A stretch of 21,459 nucleotides of DNA from DATDUP01 sp035290345 (GTDB lineage: Bacteria > Patescibacteriota > Patescibacteriia > Magasanikbacterales > UBA922). Every line of letters begins with the position of its first letter. The first letter of the stretch is position 1. The notes below the pieces were generated by a model. That model had not been told where the DNA came from. It saw only the letters and a program-made list of their open reading frames with translations, and did no database searches. A program made the position numbers and the translations under genes. Shown one piece after another: positions 7,415 to 14,597 of the stretch. Where the stretch lies: NCBI GenBank assembly GCA_035290345.1, contig DATDUP010000036.1, forward strand, positions 1-21,459, written 5' to 3'.

Positions 7415-8098
7415 TTAAAGCTCACCAAGATTAAATACTGCCTTAAGTCGTTCATTCAAAAACACATTGGTATCTGCCCCCCGTGTCCGCCAATTGGTCG
7501 GACAAAAAGATAAAACTTCCACCAGAGAAAACCGTCCTTCTTTTTGAGCGACCAGGGCCTTACCTAAATATTCCTTTAATTTACCCACCTCATTAACTGC
7601 GGTCCTGGCCAAATACGCCTTTTTGTTCATCTGTCTGATTAATTCTGGACCAAAGACTGGCGTTTGTTCATTCCCAGCAGGTGAAGTATCAGTTTTTAAC
7701 CCCACTACAGTTGTCGGAGCAGTCTGGCCACCAGTCATTCCATAGACAGAATTGTTGACCACGATTACGGTCACCGGATCATTACGTAATGCAGCCCAAA
7801 AAAGACTTTGCATACCAATGGCGTAGGCCCCGCCATCACCGGTACAAGCAATACTCAAGGAATCTGGCTGAGAACGTTTGTATCCCACCATAGTGCAGGT
7901 GACGCGGCCATGATGAGTCTGGAAGGTATTAATCGGCAAGAAATCCCAAGCTAACAAAGCACAGCCAATATCTAATCCTAAAACAGCTTGCTTTTCCCAA
8001 CCATTTTCTTTAAGGACCGTATGTAAAAAACGAAGGATTACGGGGTAGCCGCAACCAGGACAAAATCCTGCAGGTTTATAATCCATATACTTAAACAT
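7415..8098 (-). CDS. 2-oxoacid:ferredoxin oxidoreductase, beta subunit (TPP and 4Fe-4S)
   Basis: This 227-residue subunit carries the thiamine diphosphate site GDGG...NN (Gly87-Asp88-Gly89, Asn115-Asn116). Four cysteines are placed as in the cluster-bearing beta subunits of two- and three-subunit enzymes: Cys13 and Cys16 in CPGCG, Cys46, and Cys199. It therefore probably binds one 4Fe-4S cluster. The gene overlaps the end of alpha by 8 nt, suggesting translational coupling, and an internal ATG at codon 5 is an alternative start. No separate ferredoxin-like delta subunit is encoded nearby, so electrons must leave through this cluster to a ferredoxin encoded elsewhere. Confidence 0.93.
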   Translation of the reverse strand: MFKYMDYKPAGFCPGCGYPVILRFLHTVLKENGWEKQAVLGLDIGCALLAWDFLPINTFQTHHGRVTCTMVGYKRSQPDSLSIACTGDGGAYAIGMQSLFWAALRNDPVTVIVVNNSVYGMTGGQTAPTTVVGLKTDTSPAGNEQTPVFGPELIRQMNKKAYLARTAVNEVGKLKEYLGKALVAQKEGRFSLVEVLSFCPTNWRTRGADTNVFLNERLKAVFNLGEL

Positions 8099-9119
8099 TT
8101 AACCGCTTAATAATCTCTTCCGGTTCAATACCTAAAGCCGGACGCAGAATCGTCTCCACTTCCCTTCCGACTCGGAGACTGTTTTTTATCAGGGCCGTCA
8201 ACTGGCCAAGGCTGGATTCCACCACTACTATCTTTTGATGTTTCTCTGCTGCCACGTTCAAACTATCAGCCGGAAAAGGACTGAGAGTAATCGGCCGCCA
8301 AACACTAATTTTTTTACCTTGGGAGCGAAGCATTTGCGCTGCCACCAAAGCGGCTTGTGCTACCAAACCATGAGCAACCAATAAAATATCAGCCCCCACT
8401 TCAGAATTTTCTTCTGCTTCCTGAATTTTTTTACCCATGAGTTCAAAATCTTTTTGGTTTTTTTCAATTTCCGCGTTTAATTCCTCTTCAAAAGTATAGA
8501 TATTACGAATATTTTTTTGCGTATCCGGAGAAATCAAAGGCGTAGGCGAAACGTTTTCTTCTGACCAATACCAATCCACTAATTGTCTAGTCTTCATAAC
8601 AAAACCATCAGACAAGACAATGGCCGGAAAACGATATTGCCAGGCGTAATTAAAGGCCAGACGAGTATGCTTGTATAACTCTGACAGATTACCCGGGGAA
8701 TAAACAATTCTCTGCCCCTCCCCATTACCCCCATGAATCGCCAAATTAACCTCCTGCTGAGAATAAATCACCGTACCGGAACTAGGGCCGCCCCGTTGCA
8801 CATCAATAACCACCACGGGCAGACGCATACCTTCAGCCATACTTAAACTATCTTGCATCAGAACCGTACCTGGGCCAGCCGTGGCTGTGAAGGCTTTCAC
8901 CCCGGCAATGACTGCCCCACAAACTGCAAAACCAGCCGCAATTTCATCCTCGGTTTGTAAGTACTGTAAACCCTTTTCTCCTTGGGCACGTCGAATCCAG
9001 CCGGATAAAATTTCTGTACCCGGAGTGATGGGGTAACCATACATACTAGTCGCTCCGGCATCTCGACAGGCTTGAACCACCACTTCGGCCCCGGTTAAAA
9101 ATTGTTTTGTTTCTTCCAT
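8091..9119 (-). CDS. 2-oxoacid:ferredoxin oxidoreductase, alpha subunit
   Basis: The 342-residue protein has the alpha-subunit hallmarks GYPITPGTEI (28-37), the acidic TEDEIAAG segment (56-63) that lines the TPP site, TATAGPGT (78-85), and QRGGPSSGT (108-116). A C-terminal domain follows with LLVAHGLVAQAALVAAQML and PFPADSL. Together with beta and gamma it makes a three-subunit KorAB/VorABC-like enzyme. Pyruvate, 2-oxoglutarate and branched-chain 2-oxoacids are all possible substrates. It lies 3 nt after the nucleotidyltransferase in the operon. Confidence 0.93.
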   Translation of the reverse strand: MEETKQFLTGAEVVVQACRDAGATSMYGYPITPGTEILSGWIRRAQGEKGLQYLQTEDEIAAGFAVCGAVIAGVKAFTATAGPGTVLMQDSLSMAEGMRLPVVVIDVQRGGPSSGTVIYSQQEVNLAIHGGNGEGQRIVYSPGNLSELYKHTRLAFNYAWQYRFPAIVLSDGFVMKTRQLVDWYWSEENVSPTPLISPDTQKNIRNIYTFEEELNAEIEKNQKDFELMGKKIQEAEENSEVGADILLVAHGLVAQAALVAAQMLRSQGKKISVWRPITLSPFPADSLNVAAEKHQKIVVVESSLGQLTALIKNSLRVGREVETILRPALGIEPEEIIKRLNV

Positions 9120-9122
9120 ATT

Positions 9123-9872
9123 TTATTCTTTACGTTTTTGCGCGATTACTAGCTCCTCTTTAGTATTTATCCCCCACCACTCTTCTGGTTTGGCCAATGC
9201 CTGAGCAACAACTTTCTCCCCCTGACTCTGAGCTAGTTTGATGGCCGCTGGCAGACCATATTCATTCAGTCCATTAATGGGGACTATTTGGGAAAAATTA
9301 TTTTCAAACCAAGATCTTTGCAAACAGTATGTCCCAGTGCTGATCTCTTTGATCGTCTCTTCTTCTTTGGTCAATTCTTCTTTTTCTTTTACCCCGACAA
9401 AGTTCCCCTGTCCATCTCTAATCACTCGACCCAACCCAGCAGGTTGATCGCGAATACTGGTTAACAGGGACAACACGGCCCGATTGTTTTGATGAAAGGC
9501 GATAAAAGTTGATAAAGTTTCAGCCGAATAAAAAGCGCTATCATCACCACCCAAAACCATGACCTGGGTAATATCAGCCGGTAAGGCCTTAAGACCAACA
9601 TAAGCGGCCTGGGCCGTACCTTCTTGGATCTCTTGTACCGCATAGCTGACTTTGTCGCGGAAATAATCCTTTACTTTTTCTTTTTGATAACCAATGACCA
9701 AACAAATGTCTGAAGGCCCGAAGCCTAATTCATTCAAAGTGGAAACAATATAAGAAACAATTGGCCGGCCACCAAGAGGCAACATCACCTTGGGTAGGTC
9801 ACGACAATTCAAGCGAGTACCTTTACCGGCAGCCAAAACAACCGCCCCCCAATTAACGCCGTTCACCATCAT
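9123..9872 (-). CDS. GlmU N-terminal-like sugar nucleotidyltransferase
   Basis: The 249-residue protein is a single nucleotidyltransferase domain: LAAGKGTRL (13-21), PKVMLPLGGRP (27-37), QEGTAQAA (83-90), GGDDSAF (108-114), NEYGLPAAI and a closing WWGINT. This order matches the uridyltransferase half of GlmU, which makes UDP-GlcNAc from GlcNAc-1-phosphate and UTP. The left-handed-helix acetyltransferase half of GlmU is absent, so either another protein acetylates or the true substrate is a different sugar-1-phosphate. The operon with glmS and yvcK supports an amino-sugar role. The start overlaps the HAD gene by 20 nt; the second codon is also ATG. Confidence 0.85.
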   Translation of the reverse strand: MMVNGVNWGAVVLAAGKGTRLNCRDLPKVMLPLGGRPIVSYIVSTLNELGFGPSDICLVIGYQKEKVKDYFRDKVSYAVQEIQEGTAQAAYVGLKALPADITQVMVLGGDDSAFYSAETLSTFIAFHQNNRAVLSLLTSIRDQPAGLGRVIRDGQGNFVGVKEKEELTKEEETIKEISTGTYCLQRSWFENNFSQIVPINGLNEYGLPAAIKLAQSQGEKVVAQALAKPEEWWGINTKEELVIAQKRKE

Positions 9873-10593
9873 ATTTTTCTGGGTTTAATAACGCCAACAT
9901 TTCCGTTTTCAGTACAGACAAATCATCAGACCAAACTAATCGACCGTCCATTTTTTCCTGTAAGCGCACAAAATCTTCTTCTTTATAACGAGTGTCCCGC
10001 TCTTCCCGACGTAAAAACACGCGTAAACCTGGAAAAGCCCCCATCAACCTCTCTGTCTCCTCAGGCTTGTCATTAAACAACAATGTCCTCTCGCCTTGAT
10101 AATTCTGCCCCCATAGCTCTTGTAAAACTTCGATCTTACCCTTTTCTGTATCACGAGTAAAAATTGTTTCTCCAGTCGAAAAATATTTATCCAAACCAGC
10201 CAAACGAATCTTCCATTCCTGCCATTCCTGCACACCTAAACTGAGAAGCTGTTTAGATAATCGCCGTTCATCGCAAGCTCTGACCAATTCCTCTGCCCCA
10301 GGAATCAATAATCCTTCTTTACTTCGTTCTTCAAAGTATTTCATGGCCGCTCCCCGGTTTACCTCCTGACCTACTGTCTTTTCTATCGCCCCCAAGAATG
10401 AATCCAGGTCAGCCGCAATTTTTTTTCCCTCCTGATTCTCGGTTCGGGCAGATCGGTAGACTTTCCTGACCTCTTGCGGATCAGTAATACCATACTGAGC
10501 TGCGATCTCAGCAAAAATCACTTTTATTTTTTCAGTATCCAAAAGCGTGCTATCTAAATCAAAAATCACTTGCTCCACCGGGGTATTGGTCAT
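9853..10593 (-). CDS. HAD-superfamily hydrolase
   Basis: The HAD core is complete: motif I FDLDSTLLD (nucleophile Asp12, acid Asp14), motif II around Ser118 in LLSLG, motif III Lys153 in EKGKIEV and a motif IV variant LLFNDKPEE (Asn174, Asp175) in place of two acidic residues. At 246 residues it fits a cap-bearing phosphatase. The start at 10593 is chosen over an alternative start at 10605 because ATG overlaps the regulator's stop as ATGA, the usual sign of translational coupling. The substrate is unknown; a sugar phosphate is plausible beside the nucleotidyltransferase. Confidence 0.85.
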   Translation of the reverse strand: MTNTPVEQVIFDLDSTLLDTEKIKVIFAEIAAQYGITDPQEVRKVYRSARTENQEGKKIAADLDSFLGAIEKTVGQEVNRGAAMKYFEERSKEGLLIPGAEELVRACDERRLSKQLLSLGVQEWQEWKIRLAGLDKYFSTGETIFTRDTEKGKIEVLQELWGQNYQGERTLLFNDKPEETERLMGAFPGLRVFLRREERDTRYKEEDFVRLQEKMDGRLVWSDDLSVLKTEMLALLNPEKYDGERR

Positions 10594-11327
10594 ATTAAAT
10601 CCCACAAATTATCAAAAATTATTTTTTGAGTCTGATATAAACTATCATTCGCCACTACTATACCCATTGGTTCACCCTTGGTATTGAGAGAAACATAGGC
10701 GGTCTTGCCCGGGTAAATTATGATATAAGAGTTTGTCCTTTGTTTCTTTGGCTCTGGCAACCACTTTCTTTCATCCAAACCACGCAATTCTCCACCTTGG
10801 CCAATAGCTAACACCTTGACGGCAATACTTTTGCCGATTCGCACATCTGAAAAAGTGGAAAAGTTTTCATAAAGATATTCCCGTAAACCAGAAGCGGAAT
10901 AAATACGATATTCCCGTTCCTCGGCTTGTTCACAACTTGTCAAAACATCTTCCAATATCTTAGGCAAATCCTTTTGTTCATAATAACGAGCTGTGGGTTG
11001 ACCAGATTGATTATACAAAGCCTGAAGTTCGGCAACAGTAGTTGGTAATTGAGTCTCGACTCGAACCAGTTCCGCTTTTCTCGTTTGCAACAAACTGTCC
11101 AATTTTTCTGGATTCTCAGCCACGAATCTTTGTTTGGTCTCAGTATTATAAAAATTAACCAATCCTAAAGATTGTAATTCTTTCAATAATTCATAGATTA
11201 CACCCCGATTCAAACCAGTATGTTTGGCCAAAACTCGCACCGAACTTGGCCCCAAACTAAGCAATTCTAGATATAATTTGGCTGATTTGTCAGAAAATCC
11301 AAGTTTTTTTAAATTAGCTACATCCAT
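10590..11327 (-). CDS. TrmB-like transcriptional regulator
   Basis: The N-terminal 70 residues form a winged helix (LKKLGFSDKSAKLYLELLSLG, LAKHTGLNRGVIYELLKELQSLGLV), followed by a likely coiled coil (about 75-105) and a C-terminal domain ending IFDNLWDLI. This is the TrmB family, mostly sugar-responsive regulators. A longer frame begins at 11354, but that start lies upstream of the -10 box (345-350), so ATG at 11327 (MDVANLKKLGF, 245 residues) is preferred; the leader would be only about 11 nt. As first gene of the operon it probably controls it, including itself. Inverted repeats at the promoter are candidate operators. Confidence 0.85.
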   Translation of the reverse strand: MDVANLKKLGFSDKSAKLYLELLSLGPSSVRVLAKHTGLNRGVIYELLKELQSLGLVNFYNTETKQRFVAENPEKLDSLLQTRKAELVRVETQLPTTVAELQALYNQSGQPTARYYEQKDLPKILEDVLTSCEQAEEREYRIYSASGLREYLYENFSTFSDVRIGKSIAVKVLAIGQGGELRGLDERKWLPEPKKQRTNSYIIIYPGKTAYVSLNTKGEPMGIVVANDSLYQTQKIIFDNLWDLI

Positions 11328-11344
11328 ATTTTTGGCTAAGATAT

Positions 11345-11372
11345 ATGATATCACAGCCTATAAAACTGTCAA
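11345..11372 (-). promoter_or_regulatory. Promoter of the ten-gene operon
   Basis: On the minus strand TTGACA (11372-11367) and TATCAT (11350-11345) are separated by 16 bp, a near-consensus pair. The palindrome TGATATCA (11346-11353) overlaps the -10 and could be a repressor site. Confidence 0.75.
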
Positions 11373-11384
11373 TTTTCTGTAGAC

Positions 11385-11400
11385 AGATATGTTGATATCT
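11385..11400. promoter_or_regulatory. Inverted repeat upstream of the operon promoter, candidate operator
   Basis: AGATAT-GTTG-ATATCT is a perfect 6-bp inverted repeat 12 bp upstream of the -35. On the minus strand it reads GATATCAACATATC and resembles the GATATCATATATC found at the -10, so there may be two copies of one operator. Confidence 0.45.
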
Positions 11401-11403
11401 AAC

Positions 11404-11429
11404 AAAAAACGGCTAATTAGAGCCGTTTT
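11404..11429 (-). terminator. Intrinsic terminator after the aldolase gene
   Basis: The stem AAAACGGCT (11406-11414) / AGCCGTTTT (11421-11429) is followed on the minus strand by six Ts. It separates the aldolase unit from the TrmB-led operon. Confidence 0.92.
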
Positions 11430-11446
11430 CATGTCAATAAGAAGCC

Positions 11447-12445
11447 TTACCCCTTCCCTAAACTAGCCTGGCTAGCCATTTTACAACGTCTCAAAAAGAC
11501 TTTTTGAGCTGAAACTCTATTTGCCTGTTTACCTTTCCAAGTCACAATTGCTGAATTCTGTAAGGCCCGACCAAAAGAATAGCTCAAGTTACAATGAATG
11601 GCCCTTCCTTTTAATCGGACAATAGCCGCTAAATTCTTGCAAGCCCGATCTTCGCTCTGCCCCCCAGACAGAAATACTATCCCGCCCAAATCTGTAGGGA
11701 TGGTTTCGGCTAAACAGCGAGCAGTATATAAAGCCACTCCTTCCGCTATCTCGGGCCGTGGGTTTTTCTCACCAGCCAAAACCATGTTTGGTTTCAAAAG
11801 CATGCCGGAAAATTGGACCTTGGCTTTTTTTAACTCCCTAAAAACCGCTTGCAAAACTTTCTTAGTAATCCGATAGTTAGTTTTGATATCATGAGCGCCG
11901 GACATCAAAACTTCTGGTTCCACAATTGGCACTAGGCCAACCTTTTGGACTAACTTCGCGTATTCAGCCAAAGCCTGAGCATTAACTTTGATGCATTCAG
12001 AAGATGGGGTGAGAGCAGAAATCGTAAACACCGCTCGCCATTTGGTAAAAACCGCGCCCATCTTCTTGTATTCTAAAAGACGAGTCTCTAAACCAGCCAA
12101 ACCTTGGGTTATCTGCTCAAGAGAAGAAGGCGCTAGAGGTATCAATCCTTGGTCAACTTTTATACCCGGTAAAATTCTATTCTTTTTTAAATATTTTACA
12201 AAAGGAATTTTTTTAGTCGTTACCTGTCGGATGGTCTCATCATACATAATTACTCCGCTGATATACTTACTCATCCCCGGTGTAGTAAACAACAATTCCC
12301 GATACTGTCGGCGCTTCTCAACCGTAGACACAATCCGGACGCCTGCGAATTTTTTACTGATCGATTTTGTGCTCTCGTCAGCCGCCAAAATACCTTTGCC
12401 TGGCCGCATTAACTGAGCAGCAATTTTCGCTAAATTATTTTTCAT
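11447..12445 (-). CDS. Class I fructose-1,6-bisphosphate aldolase
   Basis: The 332-residue protein has the eukaryote-type class I signature: GILAADEST (18-26), FTKWRAVF (Lys135), VEPE (Glu176, Glu178), LLKPNMV with the Schiff-base lysine at 218, and FLSGGQSE (258-265). It cleaves fructose-1,6-bisphosphate to glyceraldehyde-3-phosphate and dihydroxyacetone phosphate without a metal ion. It ends in a short basic tail, ASLGKG, rather than the tyrosine tail of animal enzymes. It follows the RHH-nucleotidyltransferase by 12 nt and is closed by a strong terminator. The gene symbol is left open because several are in use for bacterial class I aldolases. Confidence 0.96.
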   Translation of the reverse strand: MKNNLAKIAAQLMRPGKGILAADESTKSISKKFAGVRIVSTVEKRRQYRELLFTTPGMSKYISGVIMYDETIRQVTTKKIPFVKYLKKNRILPGIKVDQGLIPLAPSSLEQITQGLAGLETRLLEYKKMGAVFTKWRAVFTISALTPSSECIKVNAQALAEYAKLVQKVGLVPIVEPEVLMSGAHDIKTNYRITKKVLQAVFRELKKAKVQFSGMLLKPNMVLAGEKNPRPEIAEGVALYTARCLAETIPTDLGGIVFLSGGQSEDRACKNLAAIVRLKGRAIHCNLSYSFGRALQNSAIVTWKGKQANRVSAQKVFLRRCKMASQASLGKG

Positions 12446-12457
12446 AACATCATGAGA

Positions 12458-13234
12458 TTAATTCTTTTTTCCCCAGTCATGCCAATAACCCTCAAACATA
12501 TAACCGGCTAACTTTTTTTGGGCGATAATCCGCGGCAAGACTTCTTTTTCCAAACTCTTGTCCCCTCTTTTGATTTGATCAAAAATTGTTGGTTCTAAAA
12601 TATAAACCCCGGCATTGACCACACAAGAACCCTGATAACATTTTCCTGGTTTCTCCTGTAACCCCACGATATTAGAACCGCGCAAATCTACCGCCCCCCA
12701 ACCGCCGGGTTCTCGGACTGTAGTTAGGGCCATGGTGGCAATTTTCCCTTCTTTCAAATGGCAAGCACTCAAATCATCCAGATCTATCTCTGCCTGCACA
12801 TCACCATACCACAGCAGAAATGGTTGTTGAGAAAAAAACTGTCGCGCTTCAAAAATCGCCCGAGCCGTTCCTTCACCTGGATTTTTCTGACGAAGATAAA
12901 TCAACTTTAATCCTAGATCGCCCACTTCATCCATCATTGTTTCGACCTCTGTTTCTTTCTGACCATGGATAATTACCACCTCTTTTATCCCTGACCCCGC
13001 CATCTTTTTCAACACTGGCCAAAGAACTGGCTGGCTGGCCGCATCTTTGGGCCAATCACTTTGATTGGTGCCAGCAGACAAAATCAGAGCTCGGCTGGCC
13101 CGCGACTGTAAACTGGTGTTGAGGATATACTCAATGGCGTGTGAACGATTGCGAATTTTTTTTCGATCGACAATCGTATCCAATAAACGCAAAACGCCTG
13201 GTTCTAAGGTAATAGTGAGACGGATACGAGACAT
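12458..13234 (-). CDS. Ribbon-helix-helix domain fused to a divergent sugar nucleotidyltransferase
   Basis: Residues 1-43 look like a CopG/MetJ-type ribbon-helix-helix DNA-binding unit (RIRLTITLEPGVLRLLDTIV, then SHAIEYILNTSL). Residues 47-258 follow the sugar-1-phosphate nucleotidyltransferase fold: LWYGDV (141-146), EKP (194-196), NAGVYILEP (207-215) and a closing YWHDWG (250-255), with EGTARA at 121-126. The normally glycine-rich nucleotide loop is degenerate, ILSAGTNQSDWPKD, lacking the GxGTR signature. I infer a DNA-binding protein that senses a nucleotide sugar, or an enzyme with an altered loop. A TTG start at 13246 is possible; ATG at 13234 is preferred. It is co-transcribed with aldolase. 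Confidence 0.82.
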   Translation of the reverse strand: MSRIRLTITLEPGVLRLLDTIVDRKKIRNRSHAIEYILNTSLQSRASRALILSAGTNQSDWPKDAASQPVLWPVLKKMAGSGIKEVVIIHGQKETEVETMMDEVGDLGLKLIYLRQKNPGEGTARAIFEARQFFSQQPFLLWYGDVQAEIDLDDLSACHLKEGKIATMALTTVREPGGWGAVDLRGSNIVGLQEKPGKCYQGSCVVNAGVYILEPTIFDQIKRGDKSLEKEVLPRIIAQKKLAGYMFEGYWHDWGKKN

Positions 13235-13261
13235 AGTAATCAACAAATTCGATCATACTAT

Positions 13262-13303
13262 ATCATAAAAAATACACCCTGCAAACAGGATGTATTTTTT
13301 ATT
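13262..13303 (-). terminator. Intrinsic terminator after the acidic protein gene
   Basis: A long stem AAAAAATACA-CCTG (13267-13281) / CAGG-TGTATTTTTT (13286-13300) with one mismatch and loop CAAA has a T-rich tail on the minus strand. The following 13235-13261 would have to hold the promoter of the RHH-nucleotidyltransferase gene; TATGAT and TATAGT elements are present there but no clear -35. Confidence 0.88.
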
Positions 13304-13306
13304 TTT

Positions 13307-13666
13307 CTATAGTTCTTCCTCTCGGTCATCACTTTCTTCTTCCTCTTTCTTATTACTCGGTTCCACATACCCGTCGCCACCCTCATCATCTTTGGTATAA
13401 CTGTCATAATCTAAATCGCCGCCCAAAGCCTGATCCCAAAGCTCTTCTGCTTCGTAGTCTAATTTCAACTCATCAGAATGATCCGCGTACCAGCGATCAA
13501 AGGCTACCCGCAATTCATCTTCATCCGTCGCATTTTCAAACATGTCTTCCAACAAAGTATATTTTTCTTGGTGCGACAAAACCATTTCTTCTTCCATTTC
13601 TTCAAACAACTGCTGAATATGCTTTAAAACCGCTTCCTTGGTTTTAAGATAACTGTCCTCTGACAT
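13307..13666 (-). CDS. Acidic hypothetical protein with disordered tail
   Basis: The 119-residue protein is strongly acidic. The first 85 or so residues are probably helical (VLKHIQQLFEEMEEEMVLSH, then WYADHSDELKLDYEAEELWD). The last 35 are low-complexity Asp/Glu/Gly/Ser, ending EESDDREEEL, and are likely disordered. There is no signal peptide, membrane segment or recognisable catalytic motif, and I do not recognise the family. It is a single-gene unit with its own promoter and terminator, divergent from exonuclease III. Its composition, like that of the polycationic peptide at 2349, could support electrostatic binding, but no partner can be inferred. Confidence 0.8.
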   Translation of the reverse strand: MSEDSYLKTKEAVLKHIQQLFEEMEEEMVLSHQEKYTLLEDMFENATDEDELRVAFDRWYADHSDELKLDYEAEELWDQALGGDLDYDSYTKDDEGGDGYVEPSNKKEEEESDDREEEL

Positions 13667-13699
13667 ATTTTATCTTTTGTTTATGTTTATTTGAAACAA

Positions 13700-13727
13700 A
13701 ATATACCATATTGGCGTCTCTTGGCAA
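13700..13727 (-). promoter_or_regulatory. Promoter of the acidic protein gene
   Basis: TTGCCA (13727-13722) and TATATT (13705-13700) lie 16 bp apart on the minus strand, giving a leader of about 27 nt. Confidence 0.6.
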
Positions 13728-13765
13728 TACCCCCGGATGTGGATAGAATGTGAGGACAGATTTCA

Positions 13766-13794
13766 TTGATATTTACCCCTGACTCGGGTATCAT
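13766..13794 (+). promoter_or_regulatory. Promoter of the exonuclease III-ZIP-lgt operon
   Basis: TTGATA (13766-13771) and TATCAT (13789-13794) are 17 bp apart. The inverted repeat ATCATAATGAT (13790-13800) covers the -10 and start site and could bind a regulator. Transcription would start near 13801, leaving only about 9 nt before the ATG at 13810, so the mRNA is almost leaderless. Confidence 0.75.
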
Positions 13795-13809
13795 AATGAT
13801 AAGCAAAAT

Positions 13810-14595
13810 ATGTCAAAAAATCTCAAAATCATGTCCTGGAATGTCAACGGCATCCGAGCGGTTTTACGCAAAGGGTTCCTGGATATTTTGACTGCGGAAA
13901 AACCAGATATCTTGTGTTTACAGGAAATAAAAATCAGCCAGGCCGACCAACTCAAAGCCCAATTTGATTTCCCAGAATACCGAGAAGTTTGGTTCTCTGC
14001 CCAAAAACGCGGCTATTCAGGCACGGCCACATTAATTCACAACTCTCTGACTCCTCGTCTCTTTGGCTTTACCAATGGCTTAAAACAAAAAAAAATTGAT
14101 ATTGAAGGACGGTTACAGACTTTAGAATTTGATCGCTTCTACCTGGTCAACAGTTATTTCCCTAACAGTCGCCACGATCTATCCCGACTTGATTACAAAC
14201 AAGAATATAACCAGGCAGTTCGTCATCTTTTGACAAAATTGGTCAAAAAAAAGCCTGTAATCCTCACCGGCGACTTAAATGTCGCTCCTGAGGCGATTGA
14301 TTTGGCTAATCCCAAAGAAAATGAAGGCAATCCCGGATTCCACCCTCGAGAAAGAGAAGACTTCGCCCGATTGTTAAAGGCCGGTTTTATTGACACTTTC
14401 CGCTATCTACATCCGGAAACCAAAAAATATTCCTGGTGGTCCTACAAATTTCATGCCCGCCAACGAAACATCGGCTGGCGTATTGATCATTTTTGCGTCA
14501 GTCAGGATTTAAAAAATAAACTAGTCAAAGCCGAAATAAACGATAAAATAATGGGCTCGGATCATTGTCCGATCACCCTTAGTCTAAAAATATAA
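13810..14595 (+). CDS. xth: Exodeoxyribonuclease III / AP endonuclease
   Basis: The 261-residue protein has the complete exonuclease III/APE1 active site: WNVNGIRA (Asn12), LCLQEIK (Glu39), TGDLNVAP (Asp155, Asn157), a WRIDHF segment (223-228) and the closing GSDHCPI (Asp251, His252). It cuts DNA 5' to abasic sites and trims 3' blocking groups in base-excision repair, with Mg2+. Length is standard. It begins right after a strong promoter with almost no leader and is followed by the ZIP gene after 2 nt. Confidence 0.97.
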   Translation: MSKNLKIMSWNVNGIRAVLRKGFLDILTAEKPDILCLQEIKISQADQLKAQFDFPEYREVWFSAQKRGYSGTATLIHNSLTPRLFGFTNGLKQKKIDIEGRLQTLEFDRFYLVNSYFPNSRHDLSRLDYKQEYNQAVRHLLTKLVKKKPVILTGDLNVAPEAIDLANPKENEGNPGFHPREREDFARLLKAGFIDTFRYLHPETKKYSWWSYKFHARQRNIGWRIDHFCVSQDLKNKLVKAEINDKIMGSDHCPITLSLKI

Positions 14596-14597
14596 TT

